This document shows, in pieces, positions 24,470 to 35,386 of a stretch of 64,000 nt of DNA. The translations under genes and the position numbers were made by a program. Below the pieces are notes generated by a model. The model had not been told where the DNA came from, made no database searches, and was given only the letters and a program-made list of their open reading frames with translations. This DNA is from Cycas panzhihuaensis (lineage: Eukaryota > Cycadophyta): the NCBI GenBank assembly GCA_023213395.1, contig CM041465.1, positions 213,969,741-214,033,740 of the forward strand. Direction: 5' to 3'. The first letter of the stretch is position 1, and the number at the start of each line of letters is the position of its first letter.

Positions 24470-25529
24470 GATCCAGGAGGATCTACCATATGTTTATAGG
24501 ATGCAGAAAATGCTATCCATTGGTATAACTAAAAGAGATATAGCCAAATGGTATCAAAATTATATGAAATTTTGTGTAAAGATAGAAGACACATCCCACT
24601 AGATGTGTACAAAATGTGGGGTTCAGAAAATATCATTTGATTAGAGTTCAAGCCTTGTTTTGCATAAACTTAATCCCACAGCTAGCAGAAAAAAATAGCA
24701 AATACATATTATAATTAAATGAATAAAAATATGGTCAAATGACATCCAAATGAGCTAAAATTTTGAGGAAGGGGAGAAGACATTGTTCCTATATGGGTAC
24801 CAAATTTGAGCTAAATTAGAGTTGTTTAAGGTCAGTTACAAGCCACAACTTTTAAGAATTATATGAAGGCCACTTGGATAGCAGAAAAACAACAAATACA
24901 TATTATAATTAAATGGATAACAATGCAGTCAAATGGCATCCAAATGAGATAAAATTTTGAGGAAGCAGAGGAGACATAAATTTCTATATGTGTACCAAAG
25001 TTTAGCCAAATTAGGATCTACTAAGATCAGTTACAAGCTGAAACGTTTTAAGAATTACATGAAGGCCACTTGGACAACATGCATTCTAGTGGTTAGTGGT
25101 TATACTTGCATGATTGCCAGTTGTTAAACATGCAATTTTGGTTTCTTTCTATAAATTAAGCCCTATTAGGGGTTGGAGAGGTGGTTCTTGGAGATGAAAG
25201 GCACTTGACTTGGGAAGCATCCTTGGAGAAGCATTTTAGAGGGTTGGAGTCCCCCTTATGGTATAATTGTATCATTTATTCCTTGTAATTTTACCATTCT
25301 TTTGATAGTTGATTTCTCCACCATTAAATGGAGATTTTTATAGTTTAATAAAAGTACTACTCCTCATACTTTTGGATCAATTTCAAGGATAAATGATTTG
25401 GTGTAGAATTTCCTTTCCTCAACTTATTATTGTTTTGGATGTTATTGAGATTTCTACACTAACTCCCAGGATCTCAAGGAGAAAAGGTTGATAATTGACT
25501 TCTTCACCAACTAAGCTCTTTTGGGATCA
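24470..25529 (+). repeat. 5' LTR of element F
   Basis: Partner of 50487-51547. A TATA-like TATAAATT lies at about 25150. Inside the LTR a ~165-bp segment recurs (GCAAATACATATTATAATTAAATG around 24690 and 24891), an internal direct repeat also present in the 3' LTR. Confidence 0.93.
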
Positions 25530-25534
25530 TATTT

Positions 25535-25547
25535 TGGTATCAGAGCC
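25535..25547 (+). other. Primer-binding site of element F
   Basis: TGGTATCAGAGCC, the perfect initiator tRNA-Met type site, lies five bases after the LTR. Confidence 0.9.
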
Positions 25548-25572
25548 TGTGATCTTTGTTGTAGGGACTTGA

Positions 25573-26760
25573 ATGGTACAAACAAGGAAAGGATATAAAG
25601 AGAAAGGTGAAGACTTTCTTGTGTTGCAATCACCAAGAAGACAAAGAAAGAATCCAAGCACCATGGCTGAAAAAGAAGATGGAGAAATTAGATTTGAAAA
25701 GCTCGAGAAGAACATAGAAGCCTTGATACAAATGATGACCTACCTTCTACCTCTAGTCAAAGGAAAAGGCAAAGAGAAGGAATTTGAAGGAGGATCCACA
25801 TATGACGACAACCATGAAGAGGAAGAGGAGGAGACCTTAAAGCACTCTTTTGAAGAAAGCAAGGGTACTTCATCTCATCAACCCTTCAAGGTGGAGGCAA
25901 AGTTGGATATTCTAACTTATGATGGAGAGGTAAATGCTAAAAGGTTGGACCATTGGTTAGATCAACTTGAAACCTACTTCATAATTTATGCTTATAGTAA
26001 TGCTCAAAAGCTTTCATTTGTTAGGCTTAAGTTGTGTAAACATGCATTGACATGGTGGAATGCATATTTGAAGACTCATGATGTATCTTCCTTTATATGG
26101 AGGGATTTTAAGAAAATAATAAAGAAGCAATTCTACCCCATAGGTCATGAGGAAGACCAATGGGTCACTTGGCAATATTTACGCCAAGGGAGAGGCGTAA
26201 GTGTCCAAGAGTATACTTCTTTATTTTTTAGGTATGGCATGCTACTTAGTATTAATATGGATGAACATATCACTCTTATGAAATTCATTGGAGGATTAAA
26301 TGAATACATAAGGAAGGAACTAAGGCTTTTTAAGGTTCAATCCATTGGAGAAGCAAGTAGGATGGCTATGGCAATAGAAAGTAAAAGCAAGAAATCTACA
26401 TTCATGTCTAAAGATTCTACTTTAACTTCTAATAAGTATGAAAAGAATCCTAAATTGCACTCATCTAAAAGGCAAGAAGGAAAGAAGAAAAGAACTATTT
26501 TTGTTAAAAGTTCTAACTATTGTGAGCATTGTGATATTAGTGGTCATATTACAGCAACGTTTTAGAAGTTACATCCAGAGCTAAAGCCAAAGCATATCAA
26601 GGATATGGAATTAAGAAAGAAGGAAAAAGGGAAAGCACTACTTTCTTAGGTGGAGATTCAAAGTGAAGGAGAGGAAGAGAAGGTTACTCTACTTACAAAT
26701 TATGAAGATGATGCTACAAGGGAGGAACTATTTCACTTGAAGCTTCTGGATGCGCTGCTA
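25573..26760 (+). pseudogene. gag: Gag of element F with lost zinc-knuckle Cys
   Basis: The ATG at 25573 opens a long frame of 330 codons. It has a basic start, a coiled acidic section (residues ~75-95 with EEEEEE), then the capsid with LDILTYDGEVNAKRLDHWL, LTWWNAYL, FKKIIKKQFYPIGHEEDQW and YLRQGRGVSVQEY. The knuckle reads CEHCDISGHITATF, then a stop where the family has C-W-K-L-H-P-E-L. The last Cys is now Phe and the next Trp is TAG. The frame continues KLHPELKPKHIKD to 26760, where E interrupts. It packages the element RNA in intact relatives. Confidence 0.88.
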
Positions 26761-29328
26761 CGGGATAACTACCTAACTGATAGGTGTAAGAGGGAGTGAG
26801 TGGTGGAATGATGGAAGGTGGGACCTAAAAGGTGGGTAACTACCACGCAGAGCGCCCCGTGCGCTGGAGCGCGAGTTCGGGATATGCAATGGAGTATGGC
26901 TACTATCGGGTGACCCTTCACCGCTTCGAACAAGGGTTGAAGGTGCATAGGGCAAACCTGGGTTGACCTGGGAATAGGACCCTCCCACCCTTGGGTGGCC
27001 AGAAGAGGGGAAGAGAAGACCTAACGGAGACAGGCCAAGAGCAATCCTACACAACCTAACCGGGTACACGAGTGATGCGGGAAGTAATGCACTCGTGTGG
27101 TTAAGGAGAGAGGAGGAAAGGTAGGGGAGGGGAGGACTCCTACAATCTTTCCTACGAATGATAAAGATGCATGAAATAAGACAAACGAACCGCGAACAAA
27201 TACCAGACCAATTTTCCCCTTTTATCCTTCAGTGTACTGATTACTACGAAAGAAATAAAAGGAAAAGAAAGGGTAGCGGAGGGGAACGAAACGTGCACCT
27301 GGAGCGAAGGCGCAGAGACAAGTAACCTTCTCGAGCAGCACCCAACCACTCCGTGGACGATCTTGGATGCGAGATATCAACAGATGAAGAGGGGGCTTCC
27401 TTTACCTTCCCTAAAATCAAATGCGATACCAAGAAAGAAAGGAAGCGCTAACTAAGAAATGAAGTAGCATGAAAACCTAACACATAATGAAGGTGCTTAC
27501 AGTGGGTTCATGGGCGATGCACTCCATGCTTCCCAAGTACCTGCAAGCAATAGCGGTCTCTTTCTCTTCCCGAAGGAAGAGCACTAACATGCAACACAAA
27601 ACTCTAACAATATATGCCTAAATAACATAAACGAGAATTTGAATATACATGCGTTAGTGCTAATCCAACAATGAAAGTACCGAAAGAAAGTGACCAACGT
27701 GAAAATAAACGATTGGGTAAGCCTCGGAGTGGCCTACCTCCCGCAAATGATGCCCAAACCTCCCCCCAAGAGCCACGAGGCGAAGGAGAAAGTCAAGAGC
27801 AAGGGGTGGAAAATGGCAAAGCAAGGGGCAAAGAAAGGCCCAAGGGTACCCACGGCGAACCGGGATGCTATGAGGAGCAAACCGGGTGACCTGGGCAAGA
27901 AAGGTGGAGCAAGAAATTAGCGGTTGGGGCTTATGAGTGATGCCCAAACCTGAGCAAAAGGTTCCAAATCAGCGCTACAACTTGTGACAGCGCTGGTTTG
28001 GGCAACCAAAGGGGGCCTTCAAACCCTTGTTTGCAAGCCAAGGACAGCACGGGGCGAGAGGGAGGTTTTGAGGGGCTAAGAGCCGCCTAGGGAGCGTGGA
28101 AAGTGGTAAGGAATCCACCCAGCTCCTCTCCAAAACCTATGCAACCCCTCCACACCACGCCTTTGGACAAAGAAACACATGCAGGAGCATGTGGAGAGTG
28201 GTATAACTTTCCCAAAAGGGAGGACAACCAACTCTCAAGCAACAAGTAAGAGAAAACAAGCTGAAGCATGAATATCACAAGAAAGACAAGCATAAAAACA
28301 AGGAATACCTGAAGAGAAGAGGCAAGGGATTTGCCTTAGCCAAAGGGCAGTGGAGAGGGACTGATAAACCAACCCAGATCTAAAGTAGAGCAGGTTTGAG
28401 GCCCTGCTACGAAGGTGTGACGGGAAACGCCTGCACTTAGGGCGCCTATGGACTGCCTGGGCGAAAATCAGTTGGAAACCATTTCAAAGGAGCCCTCTGC
28501 AAAGCGTTTGAGGGGCTGGGAGAATGTCTCAGCCATGCCAAAGGAGAGCGTCAGATGAAGGGTGCAGTCCAGCTTGATGCAAAGCAAATGCAGAGAAGAG
28601 CAGAGTAAGAGAGTGTTTCCTTGAGAGCAATTCCAAAAGTGAGCCAAAAAAGATCCTTGAAAATGAGCTAAAAAGGGCTTAAGTACTCAATCAAAACCCT
28701 AAAGCATGAGTTTAGGGCGCAGTTGGAAGAGAAATAAAGCGTGAGCCACATGGCAGTTTCGCAATAAGTGCGAAATCGCTACCAGAGATTTTTAAAACAA
28801 GCCGACAACAGACGCTGAATTTTGCAAGATCATGGATATTCTCACAGATCACAAAAATCAAGCAAGGCGCACTCAGAGCTGAAATCGGGGCCCACCAACC
28901 GCCTAGGTTAAAGGCGGCATTTACGTAAAAGGCTAATAGAATGCTAAAACACCTACCCGGGAGCAAACAAGCCAACAAAACGGGTCCAAAGGAGCAAAAA
29001 TAGGACTCAAGTGGGGTGGTAAGTTGACCAAGAGATGATGAGTCATCACACGGGCGGAGGTGGCGCGAACCTAGTGGATCCTGGAGCGAGGAAGGCAGAT
29101 GCGGGAAGTAATACGGTCACCAGGGTGCCACACTCACTGGGAGTGTGCCCCTGCTATAGTCGTCATCGGCTAGTATAGGTGTGGACGACTACAAGGCCGC
29201 CCACAAAGTCATACACATGCAGATACGCAAGCAAACATCCAGTAAAAGAAAGCAATGATAATGCGAGAGACATACCTACACTTACCTGAGTCGGTGATTC
29301 CGTATCCATTCCCAGAAGGCAGGAAACA
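26761..29328 (-). repeat. 3' LTR of element E
   Basis: Near-complete match to 44517-47062. Short open frames on both strands (such as 27671-27947) recur in the other LTR but are frameshifted there, so I treat them as non-coding. U3 is at the right end in element orientation. Confidence 0.9.
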
Positions 29329-29342
29329 CTACCCCCTTGGCA
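29329..29342 (-). other. Polypurine tract of element E (outer copy)
   Basis: The minus strand reads CCAAGGGGGTAG directly before the LTR start TGTTTCC. A second, weaker copy (CCAGGGTAG) stands at 33429-33438 before the internal U3 fragment. Confidence 0.7.
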
Positions 29343-29769
29343 GTAGAGCCTCGCCGCTCGGAAGCCTGGTGTGATGGTGAATGCTGGCAACACAACTGTC
29401 AGTAGCACATGTGTATAGATATACCAATCAAGATTATAATAGTAGGCAAGGGTGCCATGAAAGTGTCGTGGGACGTGTGGATACGAAACGGTGGTGGAGA
29501 CAACATAGGGCCTGGGCCACCGAAACCGATCGAAAATGAGACAGTGAGGGGCCGCCCACCATAAAGGATGCAAACGAACATGCATAGCTAAATAAAGAAC
29601 AAATAGTGGATACCATAGTTTTACCTCATTAGTAACCCAGTTTCGGAGGTGCGAACAGATCGCGAAGCAAAGTGACAGACGACCTGGGGCTTGGGCGACG
29701 GGAAGGCCAGGCAAACCTCAGGGACGGTCAGCAAGAAGGGAGAGGCGGTGCTCAAGGATGAGGCAAACG

Positions 29770-30180
29770 AGGCTATCTGCCTCAGCGTTGAGGGCCCGAG
29801 GGATATGCTGGATATCAATAGAAGAAAAGCGGGCTGTGAGGGATCCGGTGGCGAGCAAGAGTCCTCAAGTGAGGGCATCGCACCTGGAAAACCTGGGTGA
29901 GATGGGACACCACAACTTGAGAGTCACAAAGCAAAACAATGGGTCTGTGATGGAAACAGAGAGCGTCAGTGAGGGCTTCAATAACGGTTGCATACTCGGA
30001 TTCGTTGTTGGTAGCCTCTAGGGGGAAGATCCCAGAGCGGAGGAGATCATATCCAGAAGGGTCATGAGGATCCATGCAATGCAGAGGTCGGATTACCGGG
30101 CTTCCACCGCTTGCAAAGATGTAGATGTACATCGGCGACACAAAATCCAAGCAATCGATGGGTGATGAAAGCAATGCTCA
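29770..30180 (-). pseudogene. aRNH of element E, duplicate copy 1
   Basis: The minus strand reads FPLEATNNESEYATVIEAL, with the catalytic Glu, and RPIVLLCDSQVVVSHLTQ, with a catalytic Asp. After a frameshift it reads HIPRALNAEADSL, the last RNase H block with its Asp. The N-terminal D-G block is poorly preserved. This is the extra RNase H of Tat-lineage elements. It aligns with the aRNH of B (NNEVEY, LYVDS). It sits between the antisense PMD gene and the PPT, whereas in B it stands directly after IN. Confidence 0.78.
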
Positions 30181-30612
30181 ACAAGCAAGCAGAAAATTGC
30201 CATGAAGGGTAGGAGGACGAGCAATGAGGTAACCCAAGGCGAGAGCAACAATCCGATCACGGCAGAGAGCTAGAAGGAAAACCCTTGAGTGCCAAAAGGT
30301 CGCCTTTAGAAAGTGAAACATGCCCCGAGTGGGAAAGGACTCCAAGAGCGAGAAAGGATCATGAAATGAGTCTAGGGCGAACGAGCCAAACGAGTATAAA
30401 CTCTGTGCACGGGAGTAGCGCGCAAAACGATGCGTAAGGGTCCCAAAAAAGCGCTATGATGATGCACTACAAATGCCCTTGCAGGAGGGCAAAAGGGCAT
30501 CAACATAGCGCAATTGACGATAGGGCCGTAAGGCAAAGGTAGTCTGGCAACGAGACGGTCCCAACGACTAACGCGAGACCAAAATAGAGGAGTGCTCACT
30601 GGGGCCCCGCTT

Positions 30613-30620
30613 TATATAAG
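30613..30620 (+). promoter_or_regulatory. TATA box upstream of antisense PMD copy 1
   Basis: TATATAAG within GCTTTATATAAGGAAATC, in the sense of the PMD gene and about 700 bp before its ATG. The same box stands at 34725-34732 in the second copy, in conserved surroundings. Confidence 0.5.
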
Positions 30621-31111
30621 GAAATCGACGGAAAATGGATTCATTTTCACCGGCCTCAGACGAAACCGAGCCATTTCCTTACGCAATGAGCCGCCCAACC
30701 GGAGGCACAGAGAGAGATCGCACCATCGACGGAGAGCTGGGACAACCAAAGACGACCGACTGCATTTGACATGGCGATAATGAGACCGCATCCGGAGTGG
30801 AAATCACTAAACCTGACCCAAATCGAAGTTCAAAGTTCCTGGTTTTTTGTAGTTTTTGAAGTTATTTTTGCATAGTCTTAGTGCCCCTTACGGGCAACGG
30901 AAGGCTTCCCGGGATCTGAATCGGATCCAGAAAGAGGCGGGGACCTGGGCATTAGGGAGCCCTGGTCCCTGAGTTCACTCGGTCCACCAGAAGAAACTTT
31001 TTGGTTTTTAGGGCAGAAAACCCCCCCTTTGGGTGGGGGTGCCGTTCATACCGTGGCAATGATTGCGGTGCCGCGATCATTTCTGGGGCCCCGTGATCGT
31101 CATGGACCCGT

Positions 31112-31141
31112 GCCAAACTTAGCGGTACCGCTAAGTTTGGC
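31112..31141. repeat. Perfect 30-bp palindrome in the PMD leader
   Basis: The left arm GCCAAACTTAGCGGT is followed without a loop by its exact reverse complement ACCGCTAAGTTTGGC. It lies between the TATA box and the PMD ATG. In copy 2 (about 35185-35215) the arms AAACTTAGC and GCTAAGTTT remain, with a changed centre. Confidence 0.9.
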
Positions 31142-31310
31142 GCGGTACGAAGGCAGGAAGGCAGAAAAATAGACATGAGGGCCAAAAGAGCCCCAAATCT
31201 CAGGCAGAGAGGGATTTGAGAGAGAGAGGGGTAACAATAGCTGACATGAGACCCGACTTGAGGTGTTTTGGTGTGAATGTCCGCCCTCGCAGATAATCGC
31301 GAGAACGTCG

Positions 31311-32972
31311 ATGGCTATGCCGAGTTACATGGAGATGATGACTCAGAGGATAGGGACATGCCGAGAGGTGTGGCCTGCATAAGGCCCTCAAGACACCTCA
31401 ATACACGCCCACTGCAGGTCACTGTGGATATAGTGTCCCATTAGGATCGGAGGAGGCATGTGTTCCACCTACCATGTGTGGGGATGTGATGGTCACGCCG
31501 AGGGATATCCGGTGGATACCGGGAGTTCTATGGGGAGGCCGGTGAGACTCGGGACGCCCAAAGACCGAGGCAAAGACACAGGAGGCGCCTGCTCTTCACA
31601 AGAGCCGGTGTGGGATCGGAGGAGCACCCTCCGCATGCCTTCATATCCGAGATTCCTCGAGTGAGGAAGATGATCATATTGGCATTCCGGATTTTCCGGA
31701 AGCATAACTATAGAGAGATTCCAGGAGGATGGATGGATGCAGTTCGCCGCTGCGAAGCCGGCGAGAGGATGGACTGGGCAGCCCTGATAGTGGCGAACCT
31801 AGTCGCACAGCTGGACACTATCAGGACGTCCGGCAGAGGAGGACTATCATACAGCACACTGTTACAGTGTTGGTATTTTGATCACTTCACGGCAGTGGCA
31901 CCAATGGGGGGACCTCACCCTATCACAGATCAGGCCCCGATGGTCCACAGATGGCAGATTCGACTGAGGGGATAGAGGATGAGCCCACATCGATGATCGG
32001 TGGAGGCCACATCACTGACCTCCTCACCCTCCCGCACTACATACCGAGTCGCAGGTGACGGTGAGGTGGGATAGTGACGATGAGGCAAAGTGAGCAGGAG
32101 TGTCCGCGGAGATGACAAAGCAGTGATGATGGGGACGATGGAGATAGTGGAGACAGTGGCCCTGGCCACGACTGGGCAGAGGAGGCAGTCCTTCAGTGAC
32201 AAGAGGATGTGCAGAGGGTCCATTCGGGTGCCGGAGGAGAGGCAGCCCATCAGAGCGCAGGCGAGGTCCGAGGACCCGTGATTAGGGCCGTGAGGCTCTG
32301 GAGCGATGGGATCCGCAGGATGAGAGCCGGGCCACCCCCACGAGGAGAGGGACCAGTGCAGGAGGTGCTCAAGACGAGGCACTGCAGAAAGTGAGAGCCA
32401 AGAGGAGAGGATGCCGTGCGACCGGAGGATTAGGCGGCCACAGCAGGTGAGAGCCAACCTTTTCCAAAGTCATTAAGCATCCAGATAGATGTTTGATTTG
32501 GTTTGATCATGGTATATAGACTGACACATGGCGTGTTACATTGGCAAGTACAGCAGAGATCAGGAGACTGATAGAGGCTGTGGCGAGGGAGATATTCCCT
32601 CAGGTGTATGCAGAGGGGCAACCGCCCATCTAGCAAAGCGATGAGCCCAGAGCCAGGAGCCCACAGAGAGGCGCCCGATGGTGAGGGCGCGGACATATGG
32701 GCTGTAGAGTCCCAAGAGCATGCCACATCTCAGGGACGACTGCAGTAGGAGAGAGACGACGCGAGGCGCGAGAGGGATGACGCGCGACGCGAGAGAGAGT
32801 CGCAGAACGGGTCTAGACTCTAGAGGCAAGGTGGTGGTGCAGAGATAGCGAGAGTAGGACCCACCGATAATCGCCACAGCGCCTCAGATGATAGAGGAGG
32901 TACTCGTGGAGAGCGGATCGTATCCGTGCGATACTATCGCCTAGTAGCACAGATGGTCTCGAGGTCGAGTCG
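31311..32972 (+). pseudogene. Antisense PMD gene of element E, copy 1 (3' truncated)
   Basis: The ATG at 31311 matches that of copy 2 (MAM-SY-EMMTQ). The PMD core FHLP-CGDVMVTP is frameshifted here. The best open part (31610-31975) covers IPGGWMDAVRRCEAGERMDWAALIVANLVAQLDTIRTSGRGGLSYSTLLQCWYFDHF. An Asp-rich and then Gln/Gly-rich linker follows, with an intron at 32447-32553 and an exon with the REIFPQVYAEG-type segment. At 32972 the gene breaks off into U3 sequence, so the C-terminal Arg-rich end is missing. Confidence 0.75.
32447..32553 (+). other. Probable intron in PMD copy 1
   Basis: The donor CAGCAG|GTGAGAG and acceptor AAGTACAG| enclose 107 bp of T-rich sequence containing TTTGGTTTGATCATGG. 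The matching intron in copy 2 is 110 bp. Confidence 0.7.
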
Positions 32973-33428
32973 CACCTGGAGCCAAAACTGGGGCCCACCA
33001 ACCAGTCTAGGTTGGGGGCAGACGATAGAAAAGGCTAACAGAACGCTAAAACACCTACCCGGGAGCAAACAAGCTAACAAAACGTGTCCAAAGGAGCAAA
33101 AATAGGGCTCGAGTGGGGTGGCAAGTTGACCAAGCGATGATGAGTCATCACACCAAGTGAGGTGGCGCGAACCTAGTGGATCCTGGAGCGAGGAGGGCAG
33201 ATGCGGGAAGTAATACGGTCACCAGGGTGCCACACTCGCTAGGAGTGTGCCCCTGCTATAGTCGTCATCGGCTAGCATAGGTGTGGATGACTACAAGGCT
33301 GCCCACAAAGTCATACACATGCAGATACGCAAGCAAACATCCAGTAAAAGAAAGCGATGATAATGCGAGAGACATACCTGCACTTACTCGAGCCTGTGAT
33401 TCCGCATCCATTCCCTAAGCCGGGAAAC
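32973..33428 (-). repeat. Internal U3 fragment of the E LTR
   Basis: It matches the right end of both E LTRs (28869-29328 and about 46606-47062), including CTACCCGGGAGCAAACAAG, the TGATGAGTCATCA palindrome and the end GGGAAACA. In element orientation it is the first ~455 bp of U3, following a second PPT, with no R or U5. Confidence 0.9.
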
Positions 33429-33849
33429 ACTACCCTGGCAGAGAGCCTCGCCACCTAAGCCTGGTGCGATGGCGAATGCTGGCAACACAACCGCAAGAGT
33501 ACATGTGTATAGATATACCAATCAAGATCATAACAAGAGGTAAGGGTGCCATGAAAGTGTCGTATGGACGCTGTGGATACGAAAATGGCGGTGGAGACAA
33601 CATCGGCCGCTTATGGGCCACCCGAAACCGACTCGAAAATGAGACAGTGAGGGGCCGCCCCACCACAAAGGATGCAAAGGAACATGCATAGCTAAATAAA
33701 GAACAAATAGTGGATACCATAGTTTTACCTCATTAGTAACCCGGCTTCGAGGTGCGAATCTGATCGCGAAGGAAAGTGATACGACCCCTGCCTGGGCGAC
33801 GGAAGGCCAAAACCTCGTGACTACAAGAAGAAGGGAGACGCTACCAAGG

Positions 33850-34210
33850 ATGAGGCGAACGAGGCTATCTCGCCTCAGATTGAGGGCCCAAGGGATATGC
33901 CGGATATGAACAGAAGAAAAGTGCCAAGAGGGATCCGGCAGAGCAAGAGTCCTCAAGTGAGGGCATCGCACCTGGTAAACCTGGGTGAGATGAGACACCA
34001 CAACTTGAGAGTCACAAAGCAAAACAATGGGTCCGTGATGGAAACGGAGAGCGTCAGTAAGGGCTTCAATAACGGCCGCATACTCGGCTTCGTTGTTGGT
34101 AGCCTCTGGGAGGAAGATCCCAGAGCAGAGGAGATCATGTCCAGAAGGGTCATGGAGGATCCATGCAATGAAGGTTCAGATTACCGCGGCCACGGGCAGA
34201 AGATGTAGAT
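33850..34210 (-). pseudogene. aRNH of element E, duplicate copy 2
   Basis: Parallel to 29770-30180. In broken frames it carries ATNNEAEYAAVI- and LLCDSQVVVSHLTQVYQVRCPHLRTL-type blocks; the second is open at 33940-34022. The last block (HIP-ALN) is frameshifted. The catalytic Glu and the second Asp are visible. Confidence 0.75.
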
Positions 34211-34724
34211 AGACATCCATGACACAAAATCCAAGCAATCGATGGGTGATGACAGCAACGCTCAATAAGCAAGCAGAAAATAGCCGTGAAGGGTAGGAGG
34301 ACCTAGCAATGAGGTAACCCAAGGCAAGAGCAAACAATCCGATCGCTGGTAGAGAGTGGTCGGAAAGGAAAAAACCCCTTGGAGTGCCAAAAAGTCGCCT
34401 TTAGAAAGCGAAACATGCCCCCGAGTGGGGGGGCATTCCTTTGGGGACTCCAAGAGTGAGAAAGGATCATGGAAATGAGTCCAGGCGAAATGAGCCAAAT
34501 GAGTATAAACTCGAGGCAGCACGGAGTAGCGCGTAAAACGATACAGAAGGGCCCTAGCAAAAGCGCGATGATGATGCACCATAACTGCCCCCACAAGGGC
34601 GGGCAAAAAGGGCATCAACATAGCGCGCTTGACGACAGGCCGTAAGGTAAAGGTAGTCGGCAACGAGACGGCCCCAACGACTAACGCGAGACCAAAACAG
34701 AGGGAGAGCTCACTGGGCCCCGCC

Positions 34725-34732
34725 TATATAAG
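34725..34732 (+). promoter_or_regulatory. TATA box upstream of antisense PMD copy 2
   Basis: TATATAAG within GGCCCCGCCTATATAAGG, about 660 bp before the PMD ATG at 35387. It is conserved with copy 1, although neighbouring bases differ by several indels. Confidence 0.5.
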
Positions 34733-35386
34733 GAAATCGACGGAAAATGGATTCATTTTCACCGGCCTCGCAAAACTAGAGCCATTTCCTTACGCAATGG
34801 AGGCCGCCCAACTTTGGAGGCACACAGAGAGAGATCTGACAATGATCAAGAGCGGGACACCAAAGACGACCGACTGCATTTGACATGGCGATAGCGAGAC
34901 CAGATCCAGTGAGTGGAAATCACTAAACCTGACCCAAATCGAAGTTCAAAGTTCCCAGTTTTTTTGTAGTTTTTGAAGTTATTTTGCATAGTCTTAGTGC
35001 CTCTTATGGGCAACAGAAGGCTTCCCGGGATCCGAATCGACTATTAAAGAGGCGAGGACCCGGGCATTAGAGTTTCGTCCTTGGGCCCCACGGGGTCCAC
35101 TAGAAGAAAATTTTTGGTTTTTAGGGCAGAAAACCCCCCCTTTGGGAGGGGGCGCTGCTCTGCATCGCATCGCCATGACCCGCGGTTAAACTTAGCTTGC
35201 ACCGCTAAGTTTGGCGCAGACGGCGCAGAAGGCAGAAAAATAGATATGAGGGCCAAAAGAGCCCCAAATCTCAGGCAGAGAGGGATTTGAGAGAGAGAGG
35301 GGTAACAATAGCTGACATGAGACTGACTTGAGGTGTTTTTGGTGTGAACAGTCGCCCTCGCAGAGATAACCGCGAGAACGCTTGTG

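Noticed and set aside
27671-27947. Overlapping plus and minus frames of 72-95 codons in the E LTR
   Set aside because: They recur at 45431-45771 because LTRs are repeated, but frameshifts differ and no domain is present.
29163-29714. Minus-strand open frame of 183 codons in element E
   Set aside because: It runs through the LTR end, PPT and 3' UTR and has no recognisable domain. The equivalent frame in the second copy (33430-33720, 33528-34022) is shifted. It is chance opening in GC-rich DNA.
31930-32457. Minus-strand open frame of 175 codons
   Set aside because: It is the reverse complement of the PMD gene, whose plus-strand protein is recognisable. Copy 2 does not keep it open.
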